The translations under genes and the position numbers were made by a program. 64,000 bases of DNA from an uncultured Acidimicrobiales bacterium (lineage in GTDB: Bacteria; Actinomycetota; Acidimicrobiia; Acidimicrobiales; SHLQ01), in assembly GCA_937922235.1 (NCBI GenBank), contig CAKZVC010000014.1, positions 27,213 through 91,212 of the forward strand. Reading direction: 5' to 3'. Below the pieces are notes generated by a model. The model did no database searches. It worked only from the letters and a program-made list of their open reading frames with translations, and was not told where the DNA came from. This document shows positions 19,896 through 28,798 of this stretch, one piece after another. Every line of letters begins with the position of its first letter. The stretch's first letter is position 1.

Positions 19896-21197
19896 TTAGT
19901 TGCGGGTGATCGTCAGGTTGCCGACAAAGCCAACCCAGTCGAACTGTTCACCGATGTCGCCAACGCCACGAAGGGTGCGGTGCGGCGTAACAACCCAGTC
20001 CTCGGCGAGCTCGGGGTTGCTCTCGCCGGTGCCGCCACCTTCACCACAGAACGGCGCGGGCACGAGGTCGGCACGGTTCTCGGTGTTGATCTCGGTGCCA
20101 GCATCGAACGCACGAACGCCGACGTTGATGGTCTGACCCGACCGGCTTGGCAGGCGATGTGAGTCAACGCCGCCGAACCCATCGTTGGTGCAGATCAGCA
20201 TCGATACGAACGAGAACGTGTCTTCCTTCGTCGTGAAGGTGAATTCGACCGTGCCACCAGGAGGGATCGGAGTCTCGCCGGCCACGCCGGTGATGCCGTT
20301 GCCCGTGGCGTCCATGACGGAACCGAGCTCAGCAGCGAGAATCGGAACGCCGCCGTTTTCGGCGACAGCCTGGACACCTGGCGATGCGGCCTGGCCGACG
20401 GTGAAGACGCTGTGATCATCGTCGTGTGCAATCCAGTTCGGAGGGGTGAAGTACTGACCCGACGTCGTGTTCTCGAAGCTCACGGTGTAGCTCGGGGTCG
20501 GATCGATACGAGTGATGACGATCTCGGCCACACGGCCTTGCCAATCGAACGTGGCCGGAAGGTCACCGGTTCCACGGATGGTGCGATGCAAGCGGACTCG
20601 GCTGTTCTCGGCGAGCTCGGGGTTGCTCTCGCCGGTGCCGCCACCCTCACCACAGAACGGCGCGGGCACAAGGTCGGCACGGTTCTCGGTGTTGATCTCG
20701 GTGCCTGCGTCGTAGGCAGGCAAGCGCATGACGCGATGTCCGTTGTCGATGCGTGGAAGGCGGACGCTGTCGAGCCCGGCGAAGCCGTCGTTGGTGCAGA
20801 TCAGCATCGACACGATGCTGAGTCGATCGGCCGAGGTGGTGAATTGCCACGACGTCGATTCGCCCGGCGCGAGCGGTGCTTCAGCCCCTACGCCCGACAC
20901 ACCGAGTCCGGCGTCGTCAACCGCTCCTTGGAGCTCGGCCGCAAGGATTGGGACTCCCCCGTTTTCGGCAACGGCCTGCACGCCAGGACTCGCTGGCTGA
21001 CGACGCTCGAACACGTCGACGTCGGTGGTGTGCGCGGCCCAGTTTGGTGGTGTCAGGTATTGGCCGTCGGTGATGTTCCTGAATTGGATCTCGTAGGTAG
21101 CTTCCCCGCTTGCGCCCTGTGCGCCAGCCGTTGTTGCTGCTACCGGCAACACGATGGCGAGTGTGGCGATGATCGCCAGGATGGCCCGTTTCCTCAT
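19896..21197 (-). CDS. Secreted protein with two tandem spondin-N-like domains
   Basis: Signal peptide; two repeats each containing YEIQF.N.T.GQY.TPPNW.AH..D..VF...Q.ASPGVQAVAENGGVPILAAEL...ICTNDGF...AFDAGTEINTENRADLVPAPFCGEGGGTGESNPELAE. Confidence 0.8.
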   Translation of the reverse strand: MRKRAILAIIATLAIVLPVAATTAGAQGASGEATYEIQFRNITDGQYLTPPNWAAHTTDVDVFERRQPASPGVQAVAENGGVPILAAELQGAVDDAGLGVSGVGAEAPLAPGESTSWQFTTSADRLSIVSMLICTNDGFAGLDSVRLPRIDNGHRVMRLPAYDAGTEINTENRADLVPAPFCGEGGGTGESNPELAENSRVRLHRTIRGTGDLPATFDWQGRVAEIVITRIDPTPSYTVSFENTTSGQYFTPPNWIAHDDDHSVFTVGQAASPGVQAVAENGGVPILAAELGSVMDATGNGITGVAGETPIPPGGTVEFTFTTKEDTFSFVSMLICTNDGFGGVDSHRLPSRSGQTINVGVRAFDAGTEINTENRADLVPAPFCGEGGGTGESNPELAEDWVVTPHRTLRGVGDIGEQFDWVGFVGNLTITRN

Positions 21198-21445
21198 AAC
21201 TACTTTCCTCCTTTTGCTGACGACTTGTCAGCGCATCAGAACGGAAAGTCATAGAGAGATGCCCGTATTGCAGATTTCGTGATCGTTCTCCGGAGCTTCA
21301 CAGTGATGAACCCGTTCACGGTTCGTTCAGGGTCATGAACGGATGACAATCACCTTCCGCGTCATTTCGTTGCGAAAATGTTGCAGAAAGTCATCAAGAT
21401 TTTGAATGATCGATCCGAAGTAGGTAGTCACGCCTATGCCCGTGG

Positions 21446-21478
21446 GCCGCTCGACTCAGTCCCTCTAGGTCGAGCGGC
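21446..21478 (+). other. Leader hairpin upstream of the GT2 gene
   Basis: GCCGCTCGAC (21446-21455) pairs perfectly with GTCGAGCGGC (21469-21478). Confidence 0.4.
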
Positions 21479-21558
21479 TCACCAGGGGTCCGCCCACCCC
21501 ACCCCTACACCTAAGCACTGGCCCACCGCCCACCATCTCTCAGGATCTTCCGCCCCAC

Positions 21559-22881
21559 ATGTTTGTGTTCCTGCTGCAGATGCGCGATCTCCTCGTGCAT
21601 CACCGCGTTCATCTCTTCATGCTCTACATGGCCCTCGTCTGGTCTGTGTGGGGATGGAAGGCGTGGCTGTCGCGCCGCTACACGCCGTTCACTGGCGACT
21701 GCGATGAAACCACCGCGGTGCTGATCCCGGTGGTCGATGAACCCCACGAGCTCTTTCGCGAAGTGCTCAACCGCATCCTTCGCCAAGGCCCCGACGAGAT
21801 TCACGTCGTCATCAACGGGCCGCGCAACGTACCGCTCGAAGCGATCTGCGCTGAATTCCCGCGAGTCGACGTCACCTGGACCGAAGTGCCGGGCAAGCGA
21901 AATGCACTGCGCATCGGCGTCGAGGAGACGACCTCCGACATCTGCGTCCTCGTCGACTCCGACACGATCTGGACCGCCAACACCCTCACCGAGCTCGTTC
22001 GTCCGTTCGCCGACCCCGAGGTTGGCGGCGTCACCACCAAGCAACGCATCCTTGCGCCCGAGCGCCACATCCTCAGCCGCTGGGCCGACTGGATGGAGTC
22101 GCTGCGCAACGAGTACGCCATGCCAGCAATGTCGGTGCTCGGAACAGTCGGCTGTCTTCCCGGCCGCACAATTGCGTTCCGCCGGAGCGTCCTCGAGAAG
22201 TCGATGGACCACTTCCTCAATGCGCGGTTCCTCGGCATCTTCCTCGAGGTCAGCGACGACCGCACCCTCACCAACGAGTGTCTGCGCTACGGGTACAAGG
22301 CCGTCTACCAGTCGAGCAGCTTGGTCTACACCGACGCCCCACTCGAGTGGAAGAAGATGGCCAAGCAGCAGCTCCGTTGGGCTCGAGGCTCGCAGTACAA
22401 CACGCTGCGGATGTTCCCCTGGATGCTGAAGAACGCAAAGCCGCTTGCGTTCTTCTACCTGGCCGACATCCTTCTGCCATTCCTGCTGCTCGGCGCATAC
22501 CTCGGGTGGTTCGTACGCCAGTTCATCATCAGCGACCTCGATCTGTTCGAACCGTTCGTGTCGACCTTTGGCCGCTTCGGCGGTGGGGCACTCGTAGCGC
22601 TTTTTGCCATCCTGGCGTCAACTGCAAGCTCGGCGCTTCGCCAGTCGAGGCACCTGCGCCAGAACCCGAGCGACCTGTGGCGCATCCCCACGTTCCTCGT
22701 CATTTCGACGCTCATGCTGATGCCGATTCGGATGCTCGGCTTCACCCGCATGGCCCACAACTCGGGTTGGGGGACGCGAGCCGGCGGTTTCGCTGGTGAG
22801 TCGTCCCGCAACCCACAGGCGTTCATCCCCTACGTCCTTGCGCTGACGATGGTCGTCGGCATGTCGCTCTATCAGCCCTAA
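21559..22881 (+). CDS. Family 2 glycosyltransferase (processive, hyaluronan/cellulose synthase-like)
   Basis: VLIPVVDEPHELFREVLNRILRQGPDEIHVVING...VLVDSDTIW...QQLRWARGSQYNT (QxxRW) with flanking TM helices. Confidence 0.88.
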   Translation: MFVFLLQMRDLLVHHRVHLFMLYMALVWSVWGWKAWLSRRYTPFTGDCDETTAVLIPVVDEPHELFREVLNRILRQGPDEIHVVINGPRNVPLEAICAEFPRVDVTWTEVPGKRNALRIGVEETTSDICVLVDSDTIWTANTLTELVRPFADPEVGGVTTKQRILAPERHILSRWADWMESLRNEYAMPAMSVLGTVGCLPGRTIAFRRSVLEKSMDHFLNARFLGIFLEVSDDRTLTNECLRYGYKAVYQSSSLVYTDAPLEWKKMAKQQLRWARGSQYNTLRMFPWMLKNAKPLAFFYLADILLPFLLLGAYLGWFVRQFIISDLDLFEPFVSTFGRFGGGALVALFAILASTASSALRQSRHLRQNPSDLWRIPTFLVISTLMLMPIRMLGFTRMAHNSGWGTRAGGFAGESSRNPQAFIPYVLALTMVVGMSLYQP

Positions 22882-22905
22882 GCCCTGAAAGGTCCAACCA
22901 ACTTC

Positions 22906-24732
22906 ATGAGCATGAACCAGTTCGCTGAGGACACGCCGATTCCCGAATCTGCAGCACCTCCACCAGCGAAGCAACCAGGCCCGTTCTCGATCGGCAGCCC
23001 CCTCTTCAACATCGGCCTCGTCGCGATGTTGATGGGCATCTCCTTTCTTGCGGTCGCGCTCCCGTCGAGGACAGAGACCGCAAGTGTCGGTGCCGATGAC
23101 GACGCCCCACCAAACGTCCTGGCGTTTGAGGACCCGGTCGAGCTCCGCGATGGTTCGCCGATCCCAACAACGACAACGAGCATCCCCAACCTTGAAGAGG
23201 TCGTGGCACGATTACTCGACGAACGATTGAGCAACGGCGAGAGCTCCGACTCCACCGACGAAGGGGAATCGAGTTCACGCAGCGACGATTCATCTACTGA
23301 CGACAGTGACGAGCAGACCGACTCGGCCGACCCCGATGCAGATGTTGTTGTGCCGCCCCGGGCACCTCGCCAAGACCTCGTCCAGGTCGTCTACCGAACC
23401 GAGCAAGTTCGAACACCAACACCACCTGCGTCGAATCCTCCGGTAGCCCCCACAACAACCACGCCGCCACGCCCGGAGTGCAGCGACTTCACCGACCGCA
23501 GTGAAGCCCAAACTGCATTCGACGCCGATCCGACTGCGCTTGCACACTTCGACGGCGATGGCGATGGCCGTGCATGCGAACAGATCCCCGACCTCAGCAC
23601 ACCACAACGCATCACGTGCGAGAGCTTCGAGAACCAGCCAGATGCACAGAGCATTTACGACGACGATCCTCAGACGTACGACCACCTCGACGGCGACGGC
23701 GACGGTCGTGCATGCGAGCAGCTTCCGGGCGCTCCAGCCGAGGTTCCGACGCCTCCACCCGCAGCCCAGGTGCTTTCGGTCAACGCCGTCCGTCAACAGC
23801 AAGGTGTCTTTGGCCTCCACACCCGTGAAGCACCATGGTGGATGGGCGAGACCGACTACGTCACCCGCCTCATCGGCAAGGCGCCGAACAACCTGCTGTT
23901 CTTCTCGAACTGGGCCACTCCGTTCCCGGCAGAGCAGGTGCGCACCGCCTGGGGTCGTGGTATGACACCGCAGGTTGCCTGGGAACCCATCGTTCCCGGC
24001 GCCGACCGTCAGCCGACATTGCGAGAGATCGCCGACGGCCAATGGGACGCCTACATCGACGACTGGGCCGCGGCCGCCGCAGCCCATGGCCAACCGATCG
24101 TGTTGCGCTTCGCTTCGGAGATGAACGGCAACTGGTACTCATGGTCAGAGCAACTCAACGGCAACAACGAGGGTGACTTCGTCGACATGTGGCGCCACGT
24201 ACACAGCCGCTTCGAAGCAGCCGGCGCCGACAACGTCGTGTGGTTGTGGAGCGTCAACCGCTCGAACAACCTGAAGACCGACGTCGCCACCTACTGGCCC
24301 GGCGAGCAGTACACCGATTGGGTGGGCATCTCGGGCTACTGGCGTGGCTACCAAGGTGCACCCGAGCCCACATTCGACGCCATCTTCAACCAGACGCTCA
24401 CCGAGCTCCGGGCACTGACCGCCAAGCCCATCCTGCTCGCCGAGATCGGAGCAGGAACCAACGTCGACGGCGACCGGGTCAACTGGCTGAACACGGTATT
24501 CGCCGGACTCCGCAGCAACCCCGACATCATCGGGTTCGTCTACTTCAACGACACCAAAGCTGGCGGCGACTGGCGCATCCAGTTCAGCCAACAGATGGTC
24601 GACGCCTTCGCCGCCGGAGTTGCCGACGACCGATGGAAGAGCGGTGCCTTGCCAACCGGCATGAAGATCGGCGAACGCCTTCCCGTCCCCGCCCACAGCG
24701 ACCCCAACAACCAAGGGCTCGCGGGCGACTAG
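22906..24732 (+). CDS. Membrane-anchored glycoside hydrolase (GH26-like) with two Excalibur calcium-binding domains
   Basis: TM near N-terminus; CSDFTDRSEAQTAFDADPTALAHFDGDGDGRACEQ and CESFENQPDAQSIYDDDPQTYDHLDGDGDGRACEQ (Excalibur); catalytic-like PIVLRFASEMNGNWYSWS and KPILLAEIGAGT. Confidence 0.8.
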   Translation: MSMNQFAEDTPIPESAAPPPAKQPGPFSIGSPLFNIGLVAMLMGISFLAVALPSRTETASVGADDDAPPNVLAFEDPVELRDGSPIPTTTTSIPNLEEVVARLLDERLSNGESSDSTDEGESSSRSDDSSTDDSDEQTDSADPDADVVVPPRAPRQDLVQVVYRTEQVRTPTPPASNPPVAPTTTTPPRPECSDFTDRSEAQTAFDADPTALAHFDGDGDGRACEQIPDLSTPQRITCESFENQPDAQSIYDDDPQTYDHLDGDGDGRACEQLPGAPAEVPTPPPAAQVLSVNAVRQQQGVFGLHTREAPWWMGETDYVTRLIGKAPNNLLFFSNWATPFPAEQVRTAWGRGMTPQVAWEPIVPGADRQPTLREIADGQWDAYIDDWAAAAAAHGQPIVLRFASEMNGNWYSWSEQLNGNNEGDFVDMWRHVHSRFEAAGADNVVWLWSVNRSNNLKTDVATYWPGEQYTDWVGISGYWRGYQGAPEPTFDAIFNQTLTELRALTAKPILLAEIGAGTNVDGDRVNWLNTVFAGLRSNPDIIGFVYFNDTKAGGDWRIQFSQQMVDAFAAGVADDRWKSGALPTGMKIGERLPVPAHSDPNNQGLAGD

Positions 24733-24788
24733 ATCGGGTGTCCGGCTCGGTGCAACAGGGTGCCTCGAGCCGGACATCCACGTTAAAA

Positions 24789-24924
24789 CCTCGACACTGC
24801 CGGTCGAGATCCGCGTTTGCCGACATGGTCGCTACGCGAGCTCCGCTCCCTCAACGTATGGTCCTCGACACTGCCGGTCGAGATCCGCGTTTGCCGACAT
24901 GGTCGCTACGCGAGCTCCGCTCCC
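24789..24924. repeat. Two 62-bp perfect direct repeats, 74-bp period
   Basis: CCTCGACACTGCCGGTCGAGATCCGCGTTTGCCGACATGGTCGCTACGCGAGCTCCGCTCCC at 24789-24850 and again at 24863-24924. Confidence 0.95.
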
Positions 24925-24961
24925 CGTTAGCGCTCTCCGACGGCGACCTTTCCAGCCCCAG

Positions 24962-24990
24962 GACATAAAGGGGCCTGTCCCCTTTATGTC
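24962..24990. repeat. Palindromic REP-like element, copy 1
   Basis: GACATAAAGGGG-CCTGT-CCCCTTTATGTC, 12-bp perfect arms. Confidence 0.9.
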
Positions 24991-25047
24991 TTAGACGCAA
25001 CAGGTTCAGCTCCAAATCCCCTGAAAAATCGCCGATTTCTCTCCAAT

Positions 25048-25064
25048 GGGGCCTGTCCCCTTTA
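25048..25064. repeat. REP-like core GGGGCCTGTCCCCTTTA, copy 2
   Basis: Identical core to 24970-24986. Confidence 0.85.
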
Positions 25065-25094
25065 TCCCTCTACACCAGGACTGAGCCGATACAT

Positions 25095-25110
25095 GGGGCC
25101 TGTCCCCTTT
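25095..25110. repeat. REP-like core GGGGCCTGTCCCCTTT, copy 3
   Basis: Identical core to copies 1 and 2. Confidence 0.85.
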
Positions 25111-25118
25111 GTGTGTCC

Positions 25119-26357
25119 TCAGATGGTTTGGGTATCTCGGAGGTCGTTGATTTGTTCGGTGGAGAGGCCTAGGACGTCTCGGAGGATCTCGTCGGTGTGT
25201 TCGCCCAGTGTTGGAGGGGCGTTGCGGTAGGTGATTGGGCTCGCCGAGAAGTGGATCGGGTTTGAGATCGCCGGCGCGGTACCCGCAAGCGAGTGCGGTA
25301 GCTCGATGCGTCCACCGCGGTGGATGGCCTGGGGCTCGGCGAAGGCTTCGGCCATGTCGTTGATCTTGGCCGCCGGCACGCCGAGCGCTGGGAGCGCATC
25401 GAGCGTCTCGGCCTTCGTCCGTGACCGCAACTCGGCTTGGAGCAGCCCGGCGAGCTCGACCCGGTGCTTGTTGCGGTCGGGGTTCTCGGCAAAGCGCGGG
25501 TCGGTCACGAGCTCGTCGAGCCCGAGCCAACCGCAGAACGCTGCGAACTGTCCGTTGTTGCCAACGGCGACGATCACACGACCATCGGCCACATCGAACG
25601 GCTGATACGGCGCAAGGTTCGGATGCGACTCACCACTTCGTGTTGGCGGCACTCCCCCGACGAAGTAGTTGAGCGCCTGGTTCGCCATGAACGCGAGCTG
25701 CGAATCGAACAGGGCAACGTCGATGTGTTGGCCAACGCCCGTCTGATCTCGGTGGCGAAGCGCGGCCAAGATCCCAACGGTCGCGTACATGCCCGACATC
25801 TGATCAGCCGTGGCCACGCCCGCCCGAAGCGGACCAGCTCCTGGCTCGCCGTCGGCTCGGCCCGTCACGCTCATCATCCCGCCCATCGCCTGCGCAAGAT
25901 AGTCGTAGCCAGGCTGGTCGGCCATCGGCCCGTCCTGGCCAAACCCGGTGATCGATGCGTAGATGAGGTCGGGCTTGATCGAGCTCAGCGCCTCGTAATC
26001 GAGGCCCTTGCGCGCCAGCGACCCGACCTTGAAGTTCTCGATCACCACATCACTCTCGGCAGCGAGCTGCGTGATGAGATCGATCCCCCCGGGCGTGCTC
26101 ATATCGACCGTGATCGACTTCTTTCCGCGGTTCGCACAGAGGTAGTACGCAGCCTCCGCCGTTTCCTGGCCATCCTCATCGAGCAGCCACGGCGGACCCC
26201 AATGCCGCGTGTCGTCACCTACGCCTGGACGTTCGACCTTGATTACGTCGGCCCCGAGATCGGCAAGTAGCTGAGCGCAAGCTGGCCCAGCCAACACCCT
26301 CGACAGGTCGAGAACACGAATACCGGTGAGCGCACCTTCGTGCGTGGGTGAAGCCAT
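25119..26357 (-). CDS. CaiB/BaiF family CoA-transferase (family III)
   Basis: GIRVLDLSRVLAGPACAQLLADLGADVIKVERPGVGDDTRHWGPPW; NRGKKSITVDM; DYLAQAMGG. Confidence 0.95.
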   Translation of the reverse strand: MASPTHEGALTGIRVLDLSRVLAGPACAQLLADLGADVIKVERPGVGDDTRHWGPPWLLDEDGQETAEAAYYLCANRGKKSITVDMSTPGGIDLITQLAAESDVVIENFKVGSLARKGLDYEALSSIKPDLIYASITGFGQDGPMADQPGYDYLAQAMGGMMSVTGRADGEPGAGPLRAGVATADQMSGMYATVGILAALRHRDQTGVGQHIDVALFDSQLAFMANQALNYFVGGVPPTRSGESHPNLAPYQPFDVADGRVIVAVGNNGQFAAFCGWLGLDELVTDPRFAENPDRNKHRVELAGLLQAELRSRTKAETLDALPALGVPAAKINDMAEAFAEPQAIHRGGRIELPHSLAGTAPAISNPIHFSASPITYRNAPPTLGEHTDEILRDVLGLSTEQINDLRDTQTI

Positions 26358-26395
26358 GCAGGCACGTTAGGCGCGGTACCCATAGGCTCGACGAG

Positions 26396-27097
26396 ATGGC
26401 ATCAGCCGAGTTCACCCCCACATCCAACGACGTACCTGTCGATCCCAAGGCTCGGCCACTGGCATTGTTCGACCTCGACGGCACCCTCACCGATCCGGCT
26501 GGCGGAATCCTGGCCTGCCACAAGTGGGCATTGGGCGAGCTCGGAATCGACTGGAACGACTCGATCGACCCGGCCACGCTCATCGGTCCACCTGCCGAAG
26601 AAGCCCACGCATTGCTTGGCGTTCCCACCGACCAGATCGCAGCGTCGACCGAGCTCTACCGCGAGAGGTTCGCGATCGCCGGATGGCTCGACGACACGCT
26701 GTATGACGGCATCGCCGACCTTGTCGACGCGTTGAAGAGCGCCGGATGGACGCTCGGGGTCGCAACGATGAAGATCGAGCTCTTCGCCCCTCGCATCCTC
26801 GAACGAGTTGGCATTGCCGACTACTTCGACGTGATCTCAGGCTCCGACGCCAAACGCACGCGGACGAACAAGCGGGCGATCATCGAGCATGCGGTTGCGA
26901 CCCTCGATCGTCCGACCTCGGGCGTTGCGATGATCGGCGACCGCCGCCATGACGTCGAAGCAGCGAAGTCGCTGCAGATGACGGCCATCGGTGCGGCATG
27001 GGGCTTCGGATCGATCGACGAGCTGATCGGCGCAAACGCCGATGCCGTGGCCATGACACCCGTGGATGTGCACGACATCTTGCTCGGCGAAAGCTAA
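26396..27097 (+). CDS. HAD-family hydrolase (phosphoglycolate phosphatase-like)
   Basis: LALFDLDGTLTDPAGGI (DxDGT); GVATMK; GVAMIGDRRHDVEAAK. Confidence 0.92.
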   Translation: MASAEFTPTSNDVPVDPKARPLALFDLDGTLTDPAGGILACHKWALGELGIDWNDSIDPATLIGPPAEEAHALLGVPTDQIAASTELYRERFAIAGWLDDTLYDGIADLVDALKSAGWTLGVATMKIELFAPRILERVGIADYFDVISGSDAKRTRTNKRAIIEHAVATLDRPTSGVAMIGDRRHDVEAAKSLQMTAIGAAWGFGSIDELIGANADAVAMTPVDVHDILLGES

Positions 27098-27205
27098 TTC
27101 GCTGTCTTCGGCACCGCCACTGCGGCCAGATTTCGTCACGAGACCGGCCGAATCATTCGCTCAGCTCGACTGAACTTTTTCCCCAAAGCGACCTACTCTC
27201 GACCT

Positions 27206-28741
27206 ATGTCCCGCCCTGCACGTTCATGGCCGCTTCCCGCCCAATTCCTGGCCACTGCTGGCGCATTCCTGCTCGGTGCGTTGATCTTCGCAGCCTGCGG
27301 CGGGGCGACTTCAGACGATGCAACTCCTGCTGTTGCCGGCACAACCGAAGAAGCTGAAGACGCCGCCGAGGGTGGCAACGAAGAGGCTGGTTCGGTAACC
27401 GAAACCAGCGCTGCTCCAACCGAGATCTCGTTCGCCAACGATGTCCAGCCGGTGATCGAAGCGAACTGTGTGTCGTGCCACTCCGGCAGTGGCCCCGGCA
27501 CCACGCACCTGACCATGGAAACCGCCGGGTCGTTCGCCGATGTGGCCGAGTTTGCGTCGTTCCGAATCGAAGACGGACAGATGCCGCCATGGCCGCTGAC
27601 GGGCTTGCACGAAGTGTCCTACAAGTACGACCTGTCGATGACCGACCAAGAGAAGGCCACGGTTATCGAGTGGGCTCGCTCGGGGGCAGTTCTCGACGTC
27701 GACGCGGGCACCGAGCTCACCGCCACTGCTCAGGCCTTTCCACCGATCGACGCCGATGCCGTCCTCTACCCCGACGTGCCCTACGAAGGCTCCGACAAGC
27801 TCGACGACTACCGGTGCCGGGTCATCGACCCCGAGCTCGACGAGCAGAAGTACGTCACCGCACTCGAAATTCGCCCCGACGAAACGCGAGTGCTTCACCA
27901 TGCGCTTATCTTCCGCGCCGAAGCCGATCAACGAAGTGTCGCCACCCAAGAGGTCGCCGCGGACGGTCAACCCGGCTGGAACTGCCAGGCCCTTCCCGGT
28001 CTTGGTGGCGGGACGCTCGAGCAGATCGGGTCGTGGGCACCCGGCAACGGCCCAGTGAACCTTCCAGAGGGCTCGGGTCTCCAGATGGAAGCCGGAGACT
28101 TCTTCGTAATCCAGTGGCACTACCACTACGACGGAGAGGCGTTCCCCGACAACTCTGGTCTTGCCGTCGAATACGCGAGCGATGAAGTAATCGCAGCTGC
28201 GGGTGGAAGCCTCGATCCGGTGCGGAACATCATTTTGTTGGGCCCCGTCGAGATTCCCTGCGCCAGCTTTGAAAGCGGCCCACTGTGCGATCGTGACGCA
28301 GCCGTTGCCCGCCTTGCCACCGAGTTCGGCACGACCGCGGCGCTGATTCCCGAGTTCATCAACCGTGAATGTGGCGTCACCCCGGCCGACTTCTCACAGT
28401 TCACCGATGGCATTGCATCGTCATCATGTGAGATGGACGCTCCTGTAGGCGACGTCATTTCTATCTGGCCCCACCTGCACGAGCTCGGAACCACCTACCG
28501 CCTTACGCTCAACCCAGGCACTCCCGACGAGCGAGTCCTTATCGATATTGACAAATGGAACTTCGAGTGGCAGATCGCCTACTACCTCGACGAGCCACTC
28601 GAGTTCACGGCGAACGATCGTCTTCTTCTCGAGTGCGGCTGGGATCGAGCCCTGTGGCCGGCAGGCGCGGAGAGCCGTTACGTCGTGTGGGCCGAGGGCA
28701 CGCAGGACGAGATGTGTTACAACGGCATCGCCCTCCGCTAG
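27206..28741 (+). CDS. Lipoprotein with c-type-heme motif and copper type II monooxygenase-like domain (paralog 1)
   Basis: Lipobox-like IFAACGG; CVSCHSG (CxxCH); VLHHALIF, QWHYHYDG, WPHLHELGTTYRL His motifs. Confidence 0.75.
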   Translation: MSRPARSWPLPAQFLATAGAFLLGALIFAACGGATSDDATPAVAGTTEEAEDAAEGGNEEAGSVTETSAAPTEISFANDVQPVIEANCVSCHSGSGPGTTHLTMETAGSFADVAEFASFRIEDGQMPPWPLTGLHEVSYKYDLSMTDQEKATVIEWARSGAVLDVDAGTELTATAQAFPPIDADAVLYPDVPYEGSDKLDDYRCRVIDPELDEQKYVTALEIRPDETRVLHHALIFRAEADQRSVATQEVAADGQPGWNCQALPGLGGGTLEQIGSWAPGNGPVNLPEGSGLQMEAGDFFVIQWHYHYDGEAFPDNSGLAVEYASDEVIAAAGGSLDPVRNIILLGPVEIPCASFESGPLCDRDAAVARLATEFGTTAALIPEFINRECGVTPADFSQFTDGIASSSCEMDAPVGDVISIWPHLHELGTTYRLTLNPGTPDERVLIDIDKWNFEWQIAYYLDEPLEFTANDRLLLECGWDRALWPAGAESRYVVWAEGTQDEMCYNGIALR

Positions 28742-28798
28742 TGCGTTGCTAGCAAAGGTGCGACTCAAGTAGCCGCCAAATTCGCCGTAGGGTGAACT

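Noticed and set aside
21200-21558. Riboswitch in the leader of the GT2 gene (considered c-di-GMP type)
   Set aside because: A hairpin is present, but no conserved riboswitch core was recognised by eye; kept only as a leader hairpin.
24789-24924. Possible CRISPR array
   Set aside because: Only two 62-bp units with a 12-bp gap and no cas genes; a spacer of 12 bp is far too short.
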